The notes under the pieces were generated by a model that saw only the letters and a program-made list of their open reading frames with translations, was not told where the DNA came from and ran no database searches. Position numbers and translations under genes: made by a program. From Bacteroidales bacterium (GTDB lineage: Bacteria; Bacteroidota; Bacteroidia; Bacteroidales; Bacteroidaceae), in assembly GCA_030528715.1 (NCBI GenBank), contig JAUMYJ010000007.1, positions 1 to 64,000 of the forward strand: 64,000 nt of DNA, given 5' to 3'. Positions 47,818 to 57,879 of the stretch are shown piece by piece. Numbering within the stretch: position 1 is the stretch's first letter; each line of letters opens with the position of its first letter.

Positions 47818-48360
47818 ATGATTATAGCCGAACAACTGAAAAATAAAAGCCGTATAGAATACCTGCTATATATGTGGCAGGTCGAGAATATTCTACGCGC
47901 TTACGCTTGTGATGCGAAGCGCTTGGAGAGCGAGTATGTGGCGCAATTTAGCCTTGATGAGGCCACACGAAAGGCTATGGCCGAATGGTATGCCCACCTT
48001 GCCACCATGATGAAAGATGAGGGCGTAGAAAAAGAGGGACACCTGCAAGTGAGTAAAAATATCGTCATCACGCTAGACGATTTGCATGCACAGCTTAGTC
48101 GCTCAAAAAACTTCCCCTTCTACGAGAGTGCTTACATGAAAGTGTTGCCCTATATCGTAGAAATTCGTCGCAAAAACAAAGATACCGAAACCTCGGAAAT
48201 AGAAACGTGTCTCAACGTGCTCTATGGCGTGATGTTGCTACATCTGCAACAAAAGCCTGTCAATGAAGCCACACAAAAAGCCGTAGAAGACATCACGACT
48301 TTTCTAGGCCTACTCTCAGATTACTATTTCAAAGATAAAGAACAACCATTAGAGTTTTAG
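47818..48360 (+). CDS. DUF4924 family protein
   Basis: The 180-residue protein has no signal peptide and is mainly helical and charged. It begins MIIAEQLKNKSRIEYLLYMW and contains ARKAM-like and HLQVSKNIVITLDDLHAQL segments characteristic of DUF4924, a cytoplasmic Bacteroidetes family of unknown function. The C-terminal half, with TCLNVLYGVMLLHLQQKPV, is also conserved. It lies 15 bases after the LysE-family gene and 29 bases before rmlD. Confidence 0.8.
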   Translation: MIIAEQLKNKSRIEYLLYMWQVENILRAYACDAKRLESEYVAQFSLDEATRKAMAEWYAHLATMMKDEGVEKEGHLQVSKNIVITLDDLHAQLSRSKNFPFYESAYMKVLPYIVEIRRKNKDTETSEIETCLNVLYGVMLLHLQQKPVNEATQKAVEDITTFLGLLSDYYFKDKEQPLEF

Positions 48361-48389
48361 TTTATACGCTTGACTAGACGAAAACAATT

Positions 48390-49361
48390 ATGCAACCACT
48401 CTATAACGTAGAACAACCCTTTAAACGTGTCCTCGTAACGGGTTGTAATGGTCAACTCGGACGCGCCATACGCCAGCTAGCTTACCGTAAAAAAGATATC
48501 GAATACTATATGACCGATGTTGCGCAGCTAGATATCACAGATTTTGAGGCGGTACAAGCTTTTATTGACCAGCACCAAATAACTACGGTTATCAATTGTG
48601 CTGCTTATACGGCCGTAGATGCAGCTGAAAACGATGAGGAGGCATGTCGCCTTATCAATGCCATAGCTCCTGGATACTTAGCTCAAGCCATTGAGCGTGT
48701 TGGAGGGGAAATGATACATGTTTCGACCGATTATGTATTCGATGGTACAGCCACCACACCTTATGTTGAGGATATGCCTACGAGTCCACAATCGGTTTAT
48801 GGCCGAACCAAAGCAGAGGGTGAGCAGGCTGTGCTAACGGCCTGCAAACGTGCTGCCGTAGTGCGTACTGCATGGCTTTATGCAGCTTTGGGTAAAAACT
48901 TCGTGCGCACGATGCTTCGTTTAGCTATGGAGCGTTCTGAAATACGTGTCGTGGCAGACCAAATAGGGACACCTACCTATGCGCCTGACTTGGCAGAGGT
49001 GCTTGTTGAAATGCTCTATCATAAAGCTGGCCTCGTGGCAGGTATATATCACTATACCAATGAGGGTATGGCCTCGTGGTATGATTTTGCTGTGGCAGCT
49101 ATTCGTATGGCCGACCTTGACCCCAACTGCCGTGTGCTCCCCTGTACTACGGCCGACTACCCCACGCCAGCAAAGCGTCCAGCTTTCTCGCTATTGAGTA
49201 AGCAAAAGATTTACGACACGTATGGTGTAGTGCCAAAGCATTGGTTTATGTCATTGTGTGAGTGTATTGACTATTTGCGTCAGTGTGATGAGCTGCCACG
49301 CTTCCCATTGCGTCGCATTGATACGCCCCCCCTCAACGTCGTTAATCGTGCCAATGACTAA
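48390..49361 (+). CDS. rmlD: dTDP-4-dehydrorhamnose reductase
   Basis: RmlD makes dTDP-rhamnose from dTDP-4-keto-rhamnose. The 323-residue protein has the short-chain dehydrogenase fold: VTGCNGQLGRAIRQLAYRK near residue 14, NCAAYTAVDAAENDEE near 69, STDYVFDG near 111, and the catalytic YGRTKAEGE near 132. A 37-residue extension at the C-terminus is longer than in E. coli. It is separated by 14 kb from rmlA, and rmlB and rmlC are not seen here. Confidence 0.92.
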   Translation: MQPLYNVEQPFKRVLVTGCNGQLGRAIRQLAYRKKDIEYYMTDVAQLDITDFEAVQAFIDQHQITTVINCAAYTAVDAAENDEEACRLINAIAPGYLAQAIERVGGEMIHVSTDYVFDGTATTPYVEDMPTSPQSVYGRTKAEGEQAVLTACKRAAVVRTAWLYAALGKNFVRTMLRLAMERSEIRVVADQIGTPTYAPDLAEVLVEMLYHKAGLVAGIYHYTNEGMASWYDFAVAAIRMADLDPNCRVLPCTTADYPTPAKRPAFSLLSKQKIYDTYGVVPKHWFMSLCECIDYLRQCDELPRFPLRRIDTPPLNVVNRAND

Positions 49362-49397
49362 CCTATCTTATTAAAATATCATACAGCTTACCTCTAT

Positions 49398-50966
49398 ATG
49401 AACGAAGAAATTCTCCGCCGTCGTACCTTTGCCATCATTGCCCACCCTGATGCTGGTAAAACCACGCTGACTGAAAAGTTCCTGCTTTTTGGTGGGCAAA
49501 TCCAAGTGGCGGGAGCCGTAAAAAACAACAAAATCAAAAAGTCGGCCACCAGTGACTGGATGGAGATAGAGAAGCAGCGCGGCATTTCGGTGACGACTTC
49601 GGTTATGGAGTTTGATTATGAAGACTATAAAGTCAATATCCTAGATACCCCTGGACACCAAGACTTTGCCGAAGATACGTTTCGCACGCTTACGGCCGTA
49701 GACTCGGCCATTGTGGTTGTAGATGGTGCTAAGGGTGTAGAGGCGCAAACGCGTAAACTCATGGAAGTATGCCGTATGCGTAAAACGCCCGTGATGATTT
49801 TTGTTAATAAGATGGATCGCGAGGCAAGAGACCCCTTTGACACGCTTGACGAACTCGAAGCTGAGCTGAAAATAAACGTACGTCCACTCTCATGGCCTAT
49901 TAACGTAGGCGCACGCTTTAAGGGAGTATACAACCTTTATGAGCAAAAGCTTGACCTCTTTACACCCGATAAACAAAAGGTCACTGAAAAAGTGAGTGTA
50001 GACATTCATACGTCTGAACTCGAACAATATGTAGGTGATGCCGATGCTATCAAACTACGCGAAGACTTGGAGCTCATCGAAAGTGTCTACCCTGAGTTTG
50101 ACGTTAATGACTATTTAGAGGCCAATACGGCACCTGTATTTTTCGGCTCGGCCTTAAATAACTTTGGTATCAAAGAGCTTCTTGATTGTTTTGTAAAGAT
50201 AGCTCCATCACCTCGTCCAGTACAAGCCGAAGAGCGTCTTGTGCAGCCCGATGAAAGCAAATTCACAGGCTTCATTTTTAAGATTACAGCCAATATTGAC
50301 CCCAACCATCGCTCGTGTATCGCATTTTGCAAGGTATGTAGTGGAAAGTTTGTGCGCAATGCACCTTATCGGCATATTCGTAAGGATAAGATGGTGCGCT
50401 TCTCATCGCCCACGCAATTTATGGCACAGCGTAAGAGTACGATTGAGGAGGCTTACCCTGGTGACATCATCGGCCTACCAGACAATGGTATTTTTAAGAT
50501 AGGCGATACCCTTACCGAAGGAGAGCTACTGCATTTTAAGGGCTTACCTAGCTTCTCACCTCTCATGTTTAAGTACATTGAAAATGCCGACCCTATGAAA
50601 ACCAAACAATTGCAAAAAGGCATTGAGCAGCTTATGGATGAGGGTGTGGCACAGATGTTTGTTAATCAGTTTAACAATCGCATTATCATAGGCACAGTGG
50701 GTCAGTTGCAATTTGAGGTTATCCAATACCGTTTAGAGCACGAGTACAATGCCAAGTGCCGCTGGGAGCCAGTAAGTCTATTCAAGGCTTGCTGGATAGA
50801 GAGCGACGATCCTGCTGCCCTCGAAAACTTTAAGAAACGCAAATATCAATACATGGCCAAGGATCGTGAGGGACGTGATGTGTTCTTAGCCGATAGTGGC
50901 TACGTATTGCAAATGGCACAGAGTGATTTCAAGGACATTCGCTTCCACTTTACGAGCGAGTTTTAA
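49398..50966 (+). CDS. prfC: Peptide chain release factor 3
   Basis: RF3 is a GTPase that removes RF1 or RF2 from the ribosome after termination. The 522-residue length is normal. The P-loop is [19 protein letters not shown] at about residue 15, the switch region [12 protein letters not shown] near 60, DTPGHQDF near 78 and the NKMD motif near 137. The C-terminal [17 protein letters not shown] is typical. prfA, for its partner RF1, is at the start of the window. Confidence 0.96.
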   Translation: MNEEILRRRTFAIIAHPDAGKTTLTEKFLLFGGQIQVAGAVKNNKIKKSATSDWMEIEKQRGISVTTSVMEFDYEDYKVNILDTPGHQDFAEDTFRTLTAVDSAIVVVDGAKGVEAQTRKLMEVCRMRKTPVMIFVNKMDREARDPFDTLDELEAELKINVRPLSWPINVGARFKGVYNLYEQKLDLFTPDKQKVTEKVSVDIHTSELEQYVGDADAIKLREDLELIESVYPEFDVNDYLEANTAPVFFGSALNNFGIKELLDCFVKIAPSPRPVQAEERLVQPDESKFTGFIFKITANIDPNHRSCIAFCKVCSGKFVRNAPYRHIRKDKMVRFSSPTQFMAQRKSTIEEAYPGDIIGLPDNGIFKIGDTLTEGELLHFKGLPSFSPLMFKYIENADPMKTKQLQKGIEQLMDEGVAQMFVNQFNNRIIIGTVGQLQFEVIQYRLEHEYNAKCRWEPVSLFKACWIESDDPAALENFKKRKYQYMAKDREGRDVFLADSGYVLQMAQSDFKDIRFHFTSEF

Positions 50967-50977
50967 GCATACTTTCC

Positions 50978-51571
50978 ATGTTTATGACTGACGAGCAAAA
51001 ACAAGCCATGCACGAAGATATAAGGCAGGCATTAGATGTGTTGCATCGCGGAGGGGTAATCCTCTATCCTACCGATACTGTATGGGGTATTGGTTGCGAC
51101 GCTACTAACGCTGAGGCTGTGCAGCGTGTGTATGCTATCAAGCAGCGCGAAGATAGTAAGGCACTCATCACGCTGGTAGATAGTCCTGTCAAGATACAAG
51201 CTCACGTTAGTGCTATGCCCGATGTAGCTTGGGATTTGATAGATGTAGCTGTAAAGCCACTTACTATTATTTACGATGGCTCACGGCATCTAGCTCCTAA
51301 TCTCGTAGCACAAGATGGAAGTGTGGCCATGCGTGTGACGAGCGAACTATTTAGTAAAACGTTATGCATGCGTTTCAAAAAGCCGATTGTCTCTACCTCT
51401 GCCAATGTGAGCGGTGCACCTACACCAGCTACTTTTGCCGAAATTACCGATGCCATAAAGCAGGCAGTAGACTATGTCTGTACTACGCGTCAAGGCGAGC
51501 ATACACCTGCTCAACCATCATCTATCATTAAGCTAGGGGTAGGGGGAGAAGTATCTATCATTCGTGAGTAG
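50978..51571 (+). CDS. tsaC: L-threonylcarbamoyladenylate synthase
   Basis: The enzyme makes threonylcarbamoyl-AMP for t6A37 modification of ANN-decoding tRNAs. The 197-residue protein has the YrdC fold with GGVILYPTDTVWGIGCDATN near residue 25, KQREDSKALITLV near 55 and a C-terminal STSANVSGAPTP segment. It is the YrdC-only form without the Sua5 extension. It starts 11 bases after prfC, so the two translation genes are probably co-transcribed. Repeat copy 5 follows 54 bases after its stop. Confidence 0.92.
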   Translation: MFMTDEQKQAMHEDIRQALDVLHRGGVILYPTDTVWGIGCDATNAEAVQRVYAIKQREDSKALITLVDSPVKIQAHVSAMPDVAWDLIDVAVKPLTIIYDGSRHLAPNLVAQDGSVAMRVTSELFSKTLCMRFKKPIVSTSANVSGAPTPATFAEITDAIKQAVDYVCTTRQGEHTPAQPSSIIKLGVGGEVSIIRE

Positions 51572-51625
51572 ATATTATAAATCTATTTTCCTCCCTTGTT
51601 ACGTCTGGCCATCATAGCCTAGGTA

Positions 51626-51723
51626 TAATTTGTTGTATCTAGATGAGGTACACTTGTATCGTGTCTTGAAACATGTGTATCATGTCGTGGTACAAACGTA
51701 CCACGACGTGGCACAACACCTTA
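51626..51723. repeat. 21-bp-period palindrome array, copy 5
   Basis: Unit centres lie at 51632, 51653, 51674, 51695 and 51716. The inner units are GGTACACTTGTATC, GAAACATGTGTATC and GGTACAAACGTACC. Linkers are TAGATGA, GTGTCTT, ATGTCGT and ACGACGT. The last two linkers complement each other at six of seven positions around the fourth unit. It lies between tsaC and the ClC gene, which read in the same direction, so both may read through it. Confidence 0.85.
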
Positions 51724-51779
51724 AGCCTACGAGGCTAATACAATCTCGGCTCATTTATCGGCTTACTGCTACATCATAC

Positions 51780-53588
51780 ATGCTTATGTTCTCACCCATA
51801 GCTTTTTTTTCTGACTTACAGAGTTTTAGTCGCTATATCCCATTTACGAAACAAGAAAATCGTCGTAAGCGCCGCTTCATTCTCACACTAAGTTTTGTGA
51901 TTGGTGTGCTGGTGGCTTTGGCTGGTGTTGCATTGAGGTTTATTATTGAGGGTATAGCACACCTACTGACACATAGCTTTGACGAGACACAGGCGCAGTG
52001 GGGGTATTTGGTTTATCCCGTAGTGGGTATATTCATCACGGCATTGTTTATAAAATATGTGGTTCGTGATGATATAGGCCATGGTATAACCAAAATACTC
52101 TATGCAATTTCTCGTAGACAAGGGCATATCCGCTCGCACAACTGTTGGAGTAGTATCGTGGCTAGTGGTATCACTATCGGGTGTGGTGGCTCGGTAGGGG
52201 CAGAGTCGCCAATTGTGCTCACGGGTTCGGCTATCGGTAGTACGTTAGGTCAGGTATTTAAGCTAGACCATCGTACACTTATGCTTTTGGTGGGCTGTGG
52301 TGCTTCGGGAGCAATCGCAGGCATGTTCAAAGCACCTATCGCAGGCTTGGTGTTCTCGCTTGAAGTGCTGATGTTAGACCTTACTATGGCCTCGCTCATG
52401 CCGCTACTTATCGCTTGTGTAACGGCAGCTTGTGTGACGTATGTTTTCTCGGGGACAGCGAGCGAATTTCACTACTTACTCGAAGTACCTTTTGCCGTAG
52501 AGCATGTTCCGACCTCTATTGCTTTGGGTGTTTTTTGTGGCTTTATAAGCATTTATTTTACTAAGGCTATGACTCGCTTTGAGGGGGTCTTTCGTAAGTT
52601 TAGCAACCTCTATGTAAAATTAGCCTTAGGTGGTACGGTACTCAGTGTGCTTATCTTTCTCTTTCCACCGCTCTATGGTCAAGGCTATAACACGATAGAA
52701 GTGCTTATTGGCAAAAATGGTGTGTGGGAGGAGTTGATGAATAACTCGCTCTTTTATGGGCATTCAGAGTATCTGCTACTCTTTATGGGGTTAATCGTTG
52801 TGACCAAAGTATTTGCTACCACAGCCACGACAGGTGGCGGTGGGTGTGGTGGTACGTTTGCTCCTTCACTCTTCTTGGGTTGTGTAGCGGGGGGGGTATT
52901 TGCACGCCTTTATAATACCTATGAAATAGGTACACCGCTGCCCGAAAAAAACTATGCTTTGCTCGGTATGGCAGGTATCTTGAGTGGCGTGATGCATGCC
53001 CCCCTTACGGGCGTGTTTCTTATAGCCGAGACAACATCGGGCTTCAATCTTTTTGTGCCGTTAATGATTGTAGCCGGCAGCTCGTATCTGACGATGAGGA
53101 GTATAGAGCCACATAGCATTTACACGCAACGCTTAGCAGCGCGCGGCCAGCTACTCACACATCATAAAGATCAAAGCATTCTTACACTCATGACCTTAGA
53201 CTCTGTGATTGATAAGTCTGCTCCTACTATTGGTCCCGAGATGAGCTTGGGACAATTCGTACTCAAAGCGAGTAATAGCACAGCTCCTGTCTTTGCTGTG
53301 GTAGATCGTAGTCAGCGTTTGCTTGGCTTGCTCAACTTACGCCAATTAAGACGCTACATTTTTCGTACCGAACTCTATACACGTTATTCGGCCGAAGAAC
53401 TTATGCAGCCAGCGGCTACTACCGTGTATAGCAATGAGCAAATGAGCGATGTAATGCAAAAGTTTGAGCGTACCGATGCCGAATGCCTTCCTGTATTGAG
53501 TACAGACGATCGTTTTATAGGTTTTGTCTACAAAGACAAGCTTTATGCTACTTATCGTAAAGTACTCGTTGATTTTTCACAAGAGTAA
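51780..53588 (+). CDS. ClC family chloride channel/antiporter with CBS domains
   Basis: The 602-residue protein has a ClC membrane core (residues 35-430) and a C-terminal pair of CBS domains (about 475-600). The selectivity motifs are GSVGAESPIVLTGSAIGSTL near residue 138, with the gating Glu but Ala for Arg/Lys and Ser for Gly in the usual GREGP, and GGGGCGGTFAPSLFLG near 355. I chose the ATG at 51780. The frame is open back to 51630, but that part is a translation of repeat copy 5. CBS domains suggest control by nucleotides. Confidence 0.9.
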   Translation: MLMFSPIAFFSDLQSFSRYIPFTKQENRRKRRFILTLSFVIGVLVALAGVALRFIIEGIAHLLTHSFDETQAQWGYLVYPVVGIFITALFIKYVVRDDIGHGITKILYAISRRQGHIRSHNCWSSIVASGITIGCGGSVGAESPIVLTGSAIGSTLGQVFKLDHRTLMLLVGCGASGAIAGMFKAPIAGLVFSLEVLMLDLTMASLMPLLIACVTAACVTYVFSGTASEFHYLLEVPFAVEHVPTSIALGVFCGFISIYFTKAMTRFEGVFRKFSNLYVKLALGGTVLSVLIFLFPPLYGQGYNTIEVLIGKNGVWEELMNNSLFYGHSEYLLLFMGLIVVTKVFATTATTGGGGCGGTFAPSLFLGCVAGGVFARLYNTYEIGTPLPEKNYALLGMAGILSGVMHAPLTGVFLIAETTSGFNLFVPLMIVAGSSYLTMRSIEPHSIYTQRLAARGQLLTHHKDQSILTLMTLDSVIDKSAPTIGPEMSLGQFVLKASNSTAPVFAVVDRSQRLLGLLNLRQLRRYIFRTELYTRYSAEELMQPAATTVYSNEQMSDVMQKFERTDAECLPVLSTDDRFIGFVYKDKLYATYRKVLVDFSQE

Positions 53589-53602
53589 CCCTTTATCATT
53601 TC

Positions 53603-54574
53603 ATGAATAAGCAAGATCTCCGCATCATATTTATGGGAACGCCCGACTTTGCTGTGGCTTCCCTCCGCGCCCTTGTGGAGCAGGGCTATAATGTCGTAGC
53701 TGCTATTACGATGCCCGACAAAGCTAAAGGTCGCCACCAATCTGAAATGCAGGCTAGCCCCGTAAAACGCTATGCCGAGCATCAAGGCATACCAGTGCTG
53801 CAGCCTGAGCGACTCAAAGACGAAGGCTTTGTGGAGAAACTGCGAAGTTATCAAGCCGACTTACAGATCGTTGTAGCTTTTCGCATGTTGCCCGAAGTGG
53901 TTTGGTCTATGCCACGATTGGGCACGTTTAACCTCCATGGCTCTCTGCTGCCACAGTATCGTGGCGCAGCACCTATCAACTGGCCAATAATCAATGGTGA
54001 CACAGAAACGGGTGTTACCACTTTCTTCCTAACACATGAGATAGATACTGGCCACATCATTCAAAAAGCAAGTATTCCCATCGCAGACGATGATTGTGCA
54101 GGTACTATTCACGACCGACTAATGCACTTGGGCGCATCTCTTGTAGTTGATACCGTTGAAAAGATTTTATCGGGCTGCGTTACGCTAATCCCTCAGGAGC
54201 AACTTACAGAAGGGGTTGTGCTACGTTCTGCACCTAAAATATTCAAAGACACTTGCCGTATTGATTGGGCTGTTGGGACGAAGCGTGTTTATGACTTTAT
54301 CCGTGGCTTATCGCCTTATCCAGCAGCTTGGACCATGCTACAACAGCCTGGCCAAAAGGAGCAAGTGGTCAAAATCTATCGTAGCGAAAAGATATTTGCC
54401 ACACATAGCTATGCCGTAGGTACACTCCTTACCGACTATCGTAGCTATATTCACATAGCTACGATTGATGGCTATGTGAGCTTGTTAGATTTACAATTGG
54501 CAGGTAAAAAACGTATGGACGTACGTAGCTTGCTCAATGGCTTTAAGCCTGTTGAAGGAACATGTGTCGTCTAG
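53603..54574 (+). CDS. fmt: Methionyl-tRNA formyltransferase
   Basis: Fmt formylates initiator Met-tRNA with 10-formyl-THF. The 323-residue length is usual. The N-terminal part reads IIFMGTPDFAVASLRALVEQG. The catalytic region is NLHGSLLPQYRGAAPINWPI near residue 108, with ETGVTTFFLTHEIDTG after it. The C-terminal OB-fold is present. It starts 14 bases after the ClC gene and is closed by a strong terminator. Confidence 0.96.
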   Translation: MNKQDLRIIFMGTPDFAVASLRALVEQGYNVVAAITMPDKAKGRHQSEMQASPVKRYAEHQGIPVLQPERLKDEGFVEKLRSYQADLQIVVAFRMLPEVVWSMPRLGTFNLHGSLLPQYRGAAPINWPIINGDTETGVTTFFLTHEIDTGHIIQKASIPIADDDCAGTIHDRLMHLGASLVVDTVEKILSGCVTLIPQEQLTEGVVLRSAPKIFKDTCRIDWAVGTKRVYDFIRGLSPYPAAWTMLQQPGQKEQVVKIYRSEKIFATHSYAVGTLLTDYRSYIHIATIDGYVSLLDLQLAGKKRMDVRSLLNGFKPVEGTCVV

Positions 54575-54592
54575 CCGTGTGCTAAAACATAG

Positions 54593-54633
54593 ATACTCCC
54601 ACCTTGTTCGCATAGAGCGTAAGGTGGGAGTAT
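54593..54633 (+). terminator. Terminator after fmt
   Basis: ATACTCCCACCTT pairs perfectly with AAGGTGGGAGTAT around a 15-base loop, followed by TTTGTTGT. It lies about 18 bases past the fmt stop. Confidence 0.82.
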
Positions 54634-54750
54634 TTGTTGTCATTGGCTGCTCGTGTGTATATTTGTGCGATGGCAGTTCATATACGTGTGCCAAGCCATT
54701 ATGTTTTGGCGGGGTTGAGTAGCTCGAACTCAATATATGGCTTATTGCTA

Positions 54751-56817
54751 CTATTCTACCCTAATCTCATCTATCGCCAGCCATGCGCTAGGGTGTAGAG
54801 TGTTTTCGGCTTCTATTTTTATATAGCGTGCTTGAGTAGCTCCTTGCCAAATAAGAGGTGTAAGATTGAGGTGCATGTTGTTATCATCAGCGTGGGTTAC
54901 GAAGTGGTAAAGGGGGATATAGGTTTGCCCATCGGTAGAGGTGCTATACACTACGGTTAGTGGTAGGTAGAGTCGCTTGTTGATAAGTTGCATCCATTCA
55001 GTGGTGATACACGTAATTTGGCGCAAGTCTCCGAGGTCTACTATTGCAGCCATGTGTCCGTTTTCAAAGCCTTGCCATGAACCATCGGTATAGCTCCACC
55101 CACCTGCTAAGCCATTTGTAAGTGCTGTGTCGCCTCCTGCTGGCCATTGCTTCGAATAGGGGGTAAGATAGCTTACAGGGCAACCAAAGGCTAAGTGCTT
55201 GCGTGGTGTAATGGCCTCGGGGCGCTGTCCTATTTCCTTGCGCAGGTCAAATGGGGTATAGCCATGGCTTCGTAGGTAGTCTGTTTCTCGCAGTGCAAGG
55301 GTGCGGAAGTGTGGCCACGCCTTACGTGTCGTGTCTGTCCATGCTACTTCGGCTAATGCTAACAGACGTGGATAAGCCATGTATTCCCAATGCTCATCGG
55401 TAACGATATATTCGCTCCACGTATTGCCCTGCACACCTAGAATGTATTGTTGCTGTTCTGTAGTAAGAGCGCTTGGAGTAGGGTTGTAGGCATACACTTT
55501 ACTCAGTGGAGTATAGCCACTAATGGCGAGTGGCTGTGTGAGTGGCGCATCTTGGTAATGGTCTAGATAGCAATAAGGTTCAGGAGTCATCACGGCATAG
55601 TGTTTGGTCTGTGCAGCACGAATGCCTCCACGCTCCCCACGCCAAGACATGATACTAGCTGTGGGAGATACTTGTCCATCGAGAATTTCGTCCCACCCAA
55701 TAAGTTTTCGTCCATGTTTGTTTAGAAAGCGTTCGATACGTGTGATGAGGTATGACTGCAATTCATATTCGTCTTTTAATCCTTCGGCTTGCTTACGGGC
55801 TTGGCAGTGTGTGCATGCCTTCCATGCTTTTTGGCGAGCTTCGTCTCCGCCAACGTGGATGTATTCCGAAGGGAAGAGAGTGATAACTTCACGCAAGACA
55901 TTTTCTAAAAAAGTAAAAGTTTCCTCTCGACCGATGCATAGCTCACGATTTAGCCCTCCCACTTGCCAACATGATAGCTTGGGAAATACTACGTTTACCT
56001 CATCGCTGTGGCCAGGCATCTCTATCTCGGGTACGATGGTGATATGCCGTTCGGCAGCATAGCGTACGAGGTCTCGTACTTCTGCTTGAGTATAGTAGCC
56101 TCCTTGTGCTGCACTATCGCTAGCGGTACAAAAGCGCTGCCCTTCTTTCCACCATGCAACATAGTTAGGGTAGGGGCGATAAGCTACTTGTTCGGTCAGT
56201 TGAGGATAGCGTTTGATAGCTAAACGCCAACCAGGGCTATCTGTTAAATGCCAATGAAGTCGATTGAGCTTATAGCGTGCCATGGCGTCAATTTGTTTCT
56301 TGATGAAAGCTACGGAGCGAAAGTGGCGTGATACATCAAGATGTAGACCACGATAGGGGTAGCGTGGTGCATCGTGAATATTTACCGCAGCACACTGCCA
56401 GGTGCCATCGGGTTGTAGTGCTAGGAGCTGCAATGCTGTTTGAATGGCATAAAACAGCCCTGTCTCACTCGTGGCACGTATATCTATGCGATTATGGTTG
56501 GTGCTGGCATGTAGTGTATAACCTTCGGATACAATGGAACTCTTGGGGTCTAGTATGAGTGAAATTTGAGCATCTTCCGCTTTGGTAACGATTTTTACAG
56601 CTATACCTGCAACACGTAGCACTTTAGTCAAGCGCTTACGCATAGCCCTTGATACGTTGCTATATAGGCGAGGTGTATGGTCTAGACGTACCGCTGCATC
56701 AGGTTGACCTATGACCACATGTTGTGGCTGTGGTAGTACATCAATGCGTGCTGGCTGTCCAAGTATCATTATGGCGTGTAAGAACACTATAATCAAACAA
56801 ACAAAGCGCATAGCCAT
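54751..56817 (-). CDS. Beta-N-acetylhexosaminidase (GH20)
   Basis: The 688-residue exported enzyme removes terminal GlcNAc or GalNAc from glycans. It has a signal peptide (about 1-20), a GH20 N-terminal alpha/beta domain (25-150), and the TIM barrel. Markers are YRGLHLDVSRHFRSVAFIKK near 153, LHWHLTDSPGWRLAIKRYP near 185 and the catalytic HVGGDEARQKAWK Asp-Glu pair near 320. Residues 590-688 look like a galactose-binding F5/8-type domain ending AWLAIDEIRVE. Porphyromonas gingivalis has a related surface enzyme (NahA). nagB follows on the same strand side, which fits amino-sugar use. Confidence 0.92.
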   Translation of the reverse strand: MAMRFVCLIIVFLHAIMILGQPARIDVLPQPQHVVIGQPDAAVRLDHTPRLYSNVSRAMRKRLTKVLRVAGIAVKIVTKAEDAQISLILDPKSSIVSEGYTLHASTNHNRIDIRATSETGLFYAIQTALQLLALQPDGTWQCAAVNIHDAPRYPYRGLHLDVSRHFRSVAFIKKQIDAMARYKLNRLHWHLTDSPGWRLAIKRYPQLTEQVAYRPYPNYVAWWKEGQRFCTASDSAAQGGYYTQAEVRDLVRYAAERHITIVPEIEMPGHSDEVNVVFPKLSCWQVGGLNRELCIGREETFTFLENVLREVITLFPSEYIHVGGDEARQKAWKACTHCQARKQAEGLKDEYELQSYLITRIERFLNKHGRKLIGWDEILDGQVSPTASIMSWRGERGGIRAAQTKHYAVMTPEPYCYLDHYQDAPLTQPLAISGYTPLSKVYAYNPTPSALTTEQQQYILGVQGNTWSEYIVTDEHWEYMAYPRLLALAEVAWTDTTRKAWPHFRTLALRETDYLRSHGYTPFDLRKEIGQRPEAITPRKHLAFGCPVSYLTPYSKQWPAGGDTALTNGLAGGWSYTDGSWQGFENGHMAAIVDLGDLRQITCITTEWMQLINKRLYLPLTVVYSTSTDGQTYIPLYHFVTHADDNNMHLNLTPLIWQGATQARYIKIEAENTLHPSAWLAIDEIRVE

Positions 56818-56852
56818 AGGGAGCGTGAGAAATTGTATAAATGTAAAAGCAA

Positions 56853-56891
56853 GCTACACCTATACCCTCTCAGAGAGGACGTAGGTGTAGC
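56853..56891 (-). terminator. Terminator between nagB and the GH20 gene
   Basis: GCTACACCTA and TAGGTGTAGC arms, with inner CCTCT/AGAGG pairing, form a long hairpin about 30 bases past the nagB stop on the minus strand. Confidence 0.7.
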
Positions 56892-56920
56892 CAAGAGGGT
56901 AGTGCTGTGTGTTATTTCGT

Positions 56921-57712
56921 TTAGAGATTGTCTTTCTCAATATCGAGGAAGTACTTATATGTGCCGTGCGTGATTTCGTTAGTTGCAGCCTCGTCACATA
57001 CAATGATGCCATGTGGGTGTAGTTGCAAGGCTGATATTGTCCACATTTGGTTGATAGGTCCTTCGATAGCTGCGTGGAGGGCGCGGCTCTTGTTGTGGCC
57101 ATTGCAAATGATGAGTACCTCTTTCGCAGACATAACAGTACCTACACCTACGGTAAGTGCCGTAGCAGGTACAGCGTTAGGGTCACCACCAAAGAAGCGA
57201 GAGTTAGCCACACGTGTATCTGTTGTGAGTGTTTTGATACGTGTACGTGAGGTGAGCGAAGAGCCTGGCTCGTTAAAAGCGATATGGCCATCAGGACCAA
57301 TACCACCGATAAAGAGGTCAATGCCACCAATGGCTTCGATAGCAGCTTCATAGGCCTCGCATTCGGCTTTTAAGTCGGCTGCATTGCCATCAAGTATGTG
57401 AATGTTGGCTGGATTGATGTCTACGTGGTTAAAGAAATTGTTGGCCATGAAGCTATGGTAGCTTTCAGGGTGGCTCTCAGGTAGGCCTACATATTCGTCC
57501 ATGTTGAACGTCACGACGTGCTTAAAGCTTACACAGCCTTCCTTATTGGCCTCAATAAGAGCCTTATACATACCTAGGGGTGAAGAGCCCGTAGGCAAAC
57601 CAAGTACAAAAGGCTTTTCGGCAGTAGGATTGGCCTCGTTTATGCGAGACACGACATAGTTGGCAGCCCACTTTGAGAGGGCATCATAGCAAGGTTGTAT
57701 AATAACGCGCAT
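56921..57712 (-). CDS. nagB: Glucosamine-6-phosphate deaminase
   Basis: NagB converts glucosamine 6-phosphate to fructose 6-phosphate and ammonia, feeding amino sugars into glycolysis. The 263-residue length is typical. [20 protein letters not shown] near residue 37, [20 protein letters not shown] near 68 and [20 protein letters not shown] near 137 are the family motifs. It lies upstream of the GH20 gene on the same strand, though a hairpin separates them. It has a -7 box 33 bases upstream. Confidence 0.95.
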   Translation of the reverse strand: MRVIIQPCYDALSKWAANYVVSRINEANPTAEKPFVLGLPTGSSPLGMYKALIEANKEGCVSFKHVVTFNMDEYVGLPESHPESYHSFMANNFFNHVDINPANIHILDGNAADLKAECEAYEAAIEAIGGIDLFIGGIGPDGHIAFNEPGSSLTSRTRIKTLTTDTRVANSRFFGGDPNAVPATALTVGVGTVMSAKEVLIICNGHNKSRALHAAIEGPINQMWTISALQLHPHGIIVCDEAATNEITHGTYKYFLDIEKDNL

Positions 57713-57744
57713 GGTGCTAAAACTTATATGATTTCAATTACTTA

Positions 57745-57752
57745 CAAAGATA
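57745..57752 (-). promoter_or_regulatory. Promoter -7 box of nagB
   Basis: The minus strand reads TATCTTTG about 33 bases before the nagB ATG. The -33 element is weak. Confidence 0.5.
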
Positions 57753-57879
57753 ATCAATTAAAATGATATTAACACCCTTAATAGCATAAAAAAGAGGCTC
57801 TATACCTAGAAAAGTTTCTCTTATAGTGTACTCAGCTAACAAAGTGCTAGTGTAGCTGTTCTTAGTCCTAATGCAGAGG

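Noticed and set aside
51630..51779. Longer N-terminus for the ClC protein from an upstream TTG
   Set aside because: The extra 50 residues are a translation of repeat copy 5, and ClC proteins of this type start near the ATG at 51780.
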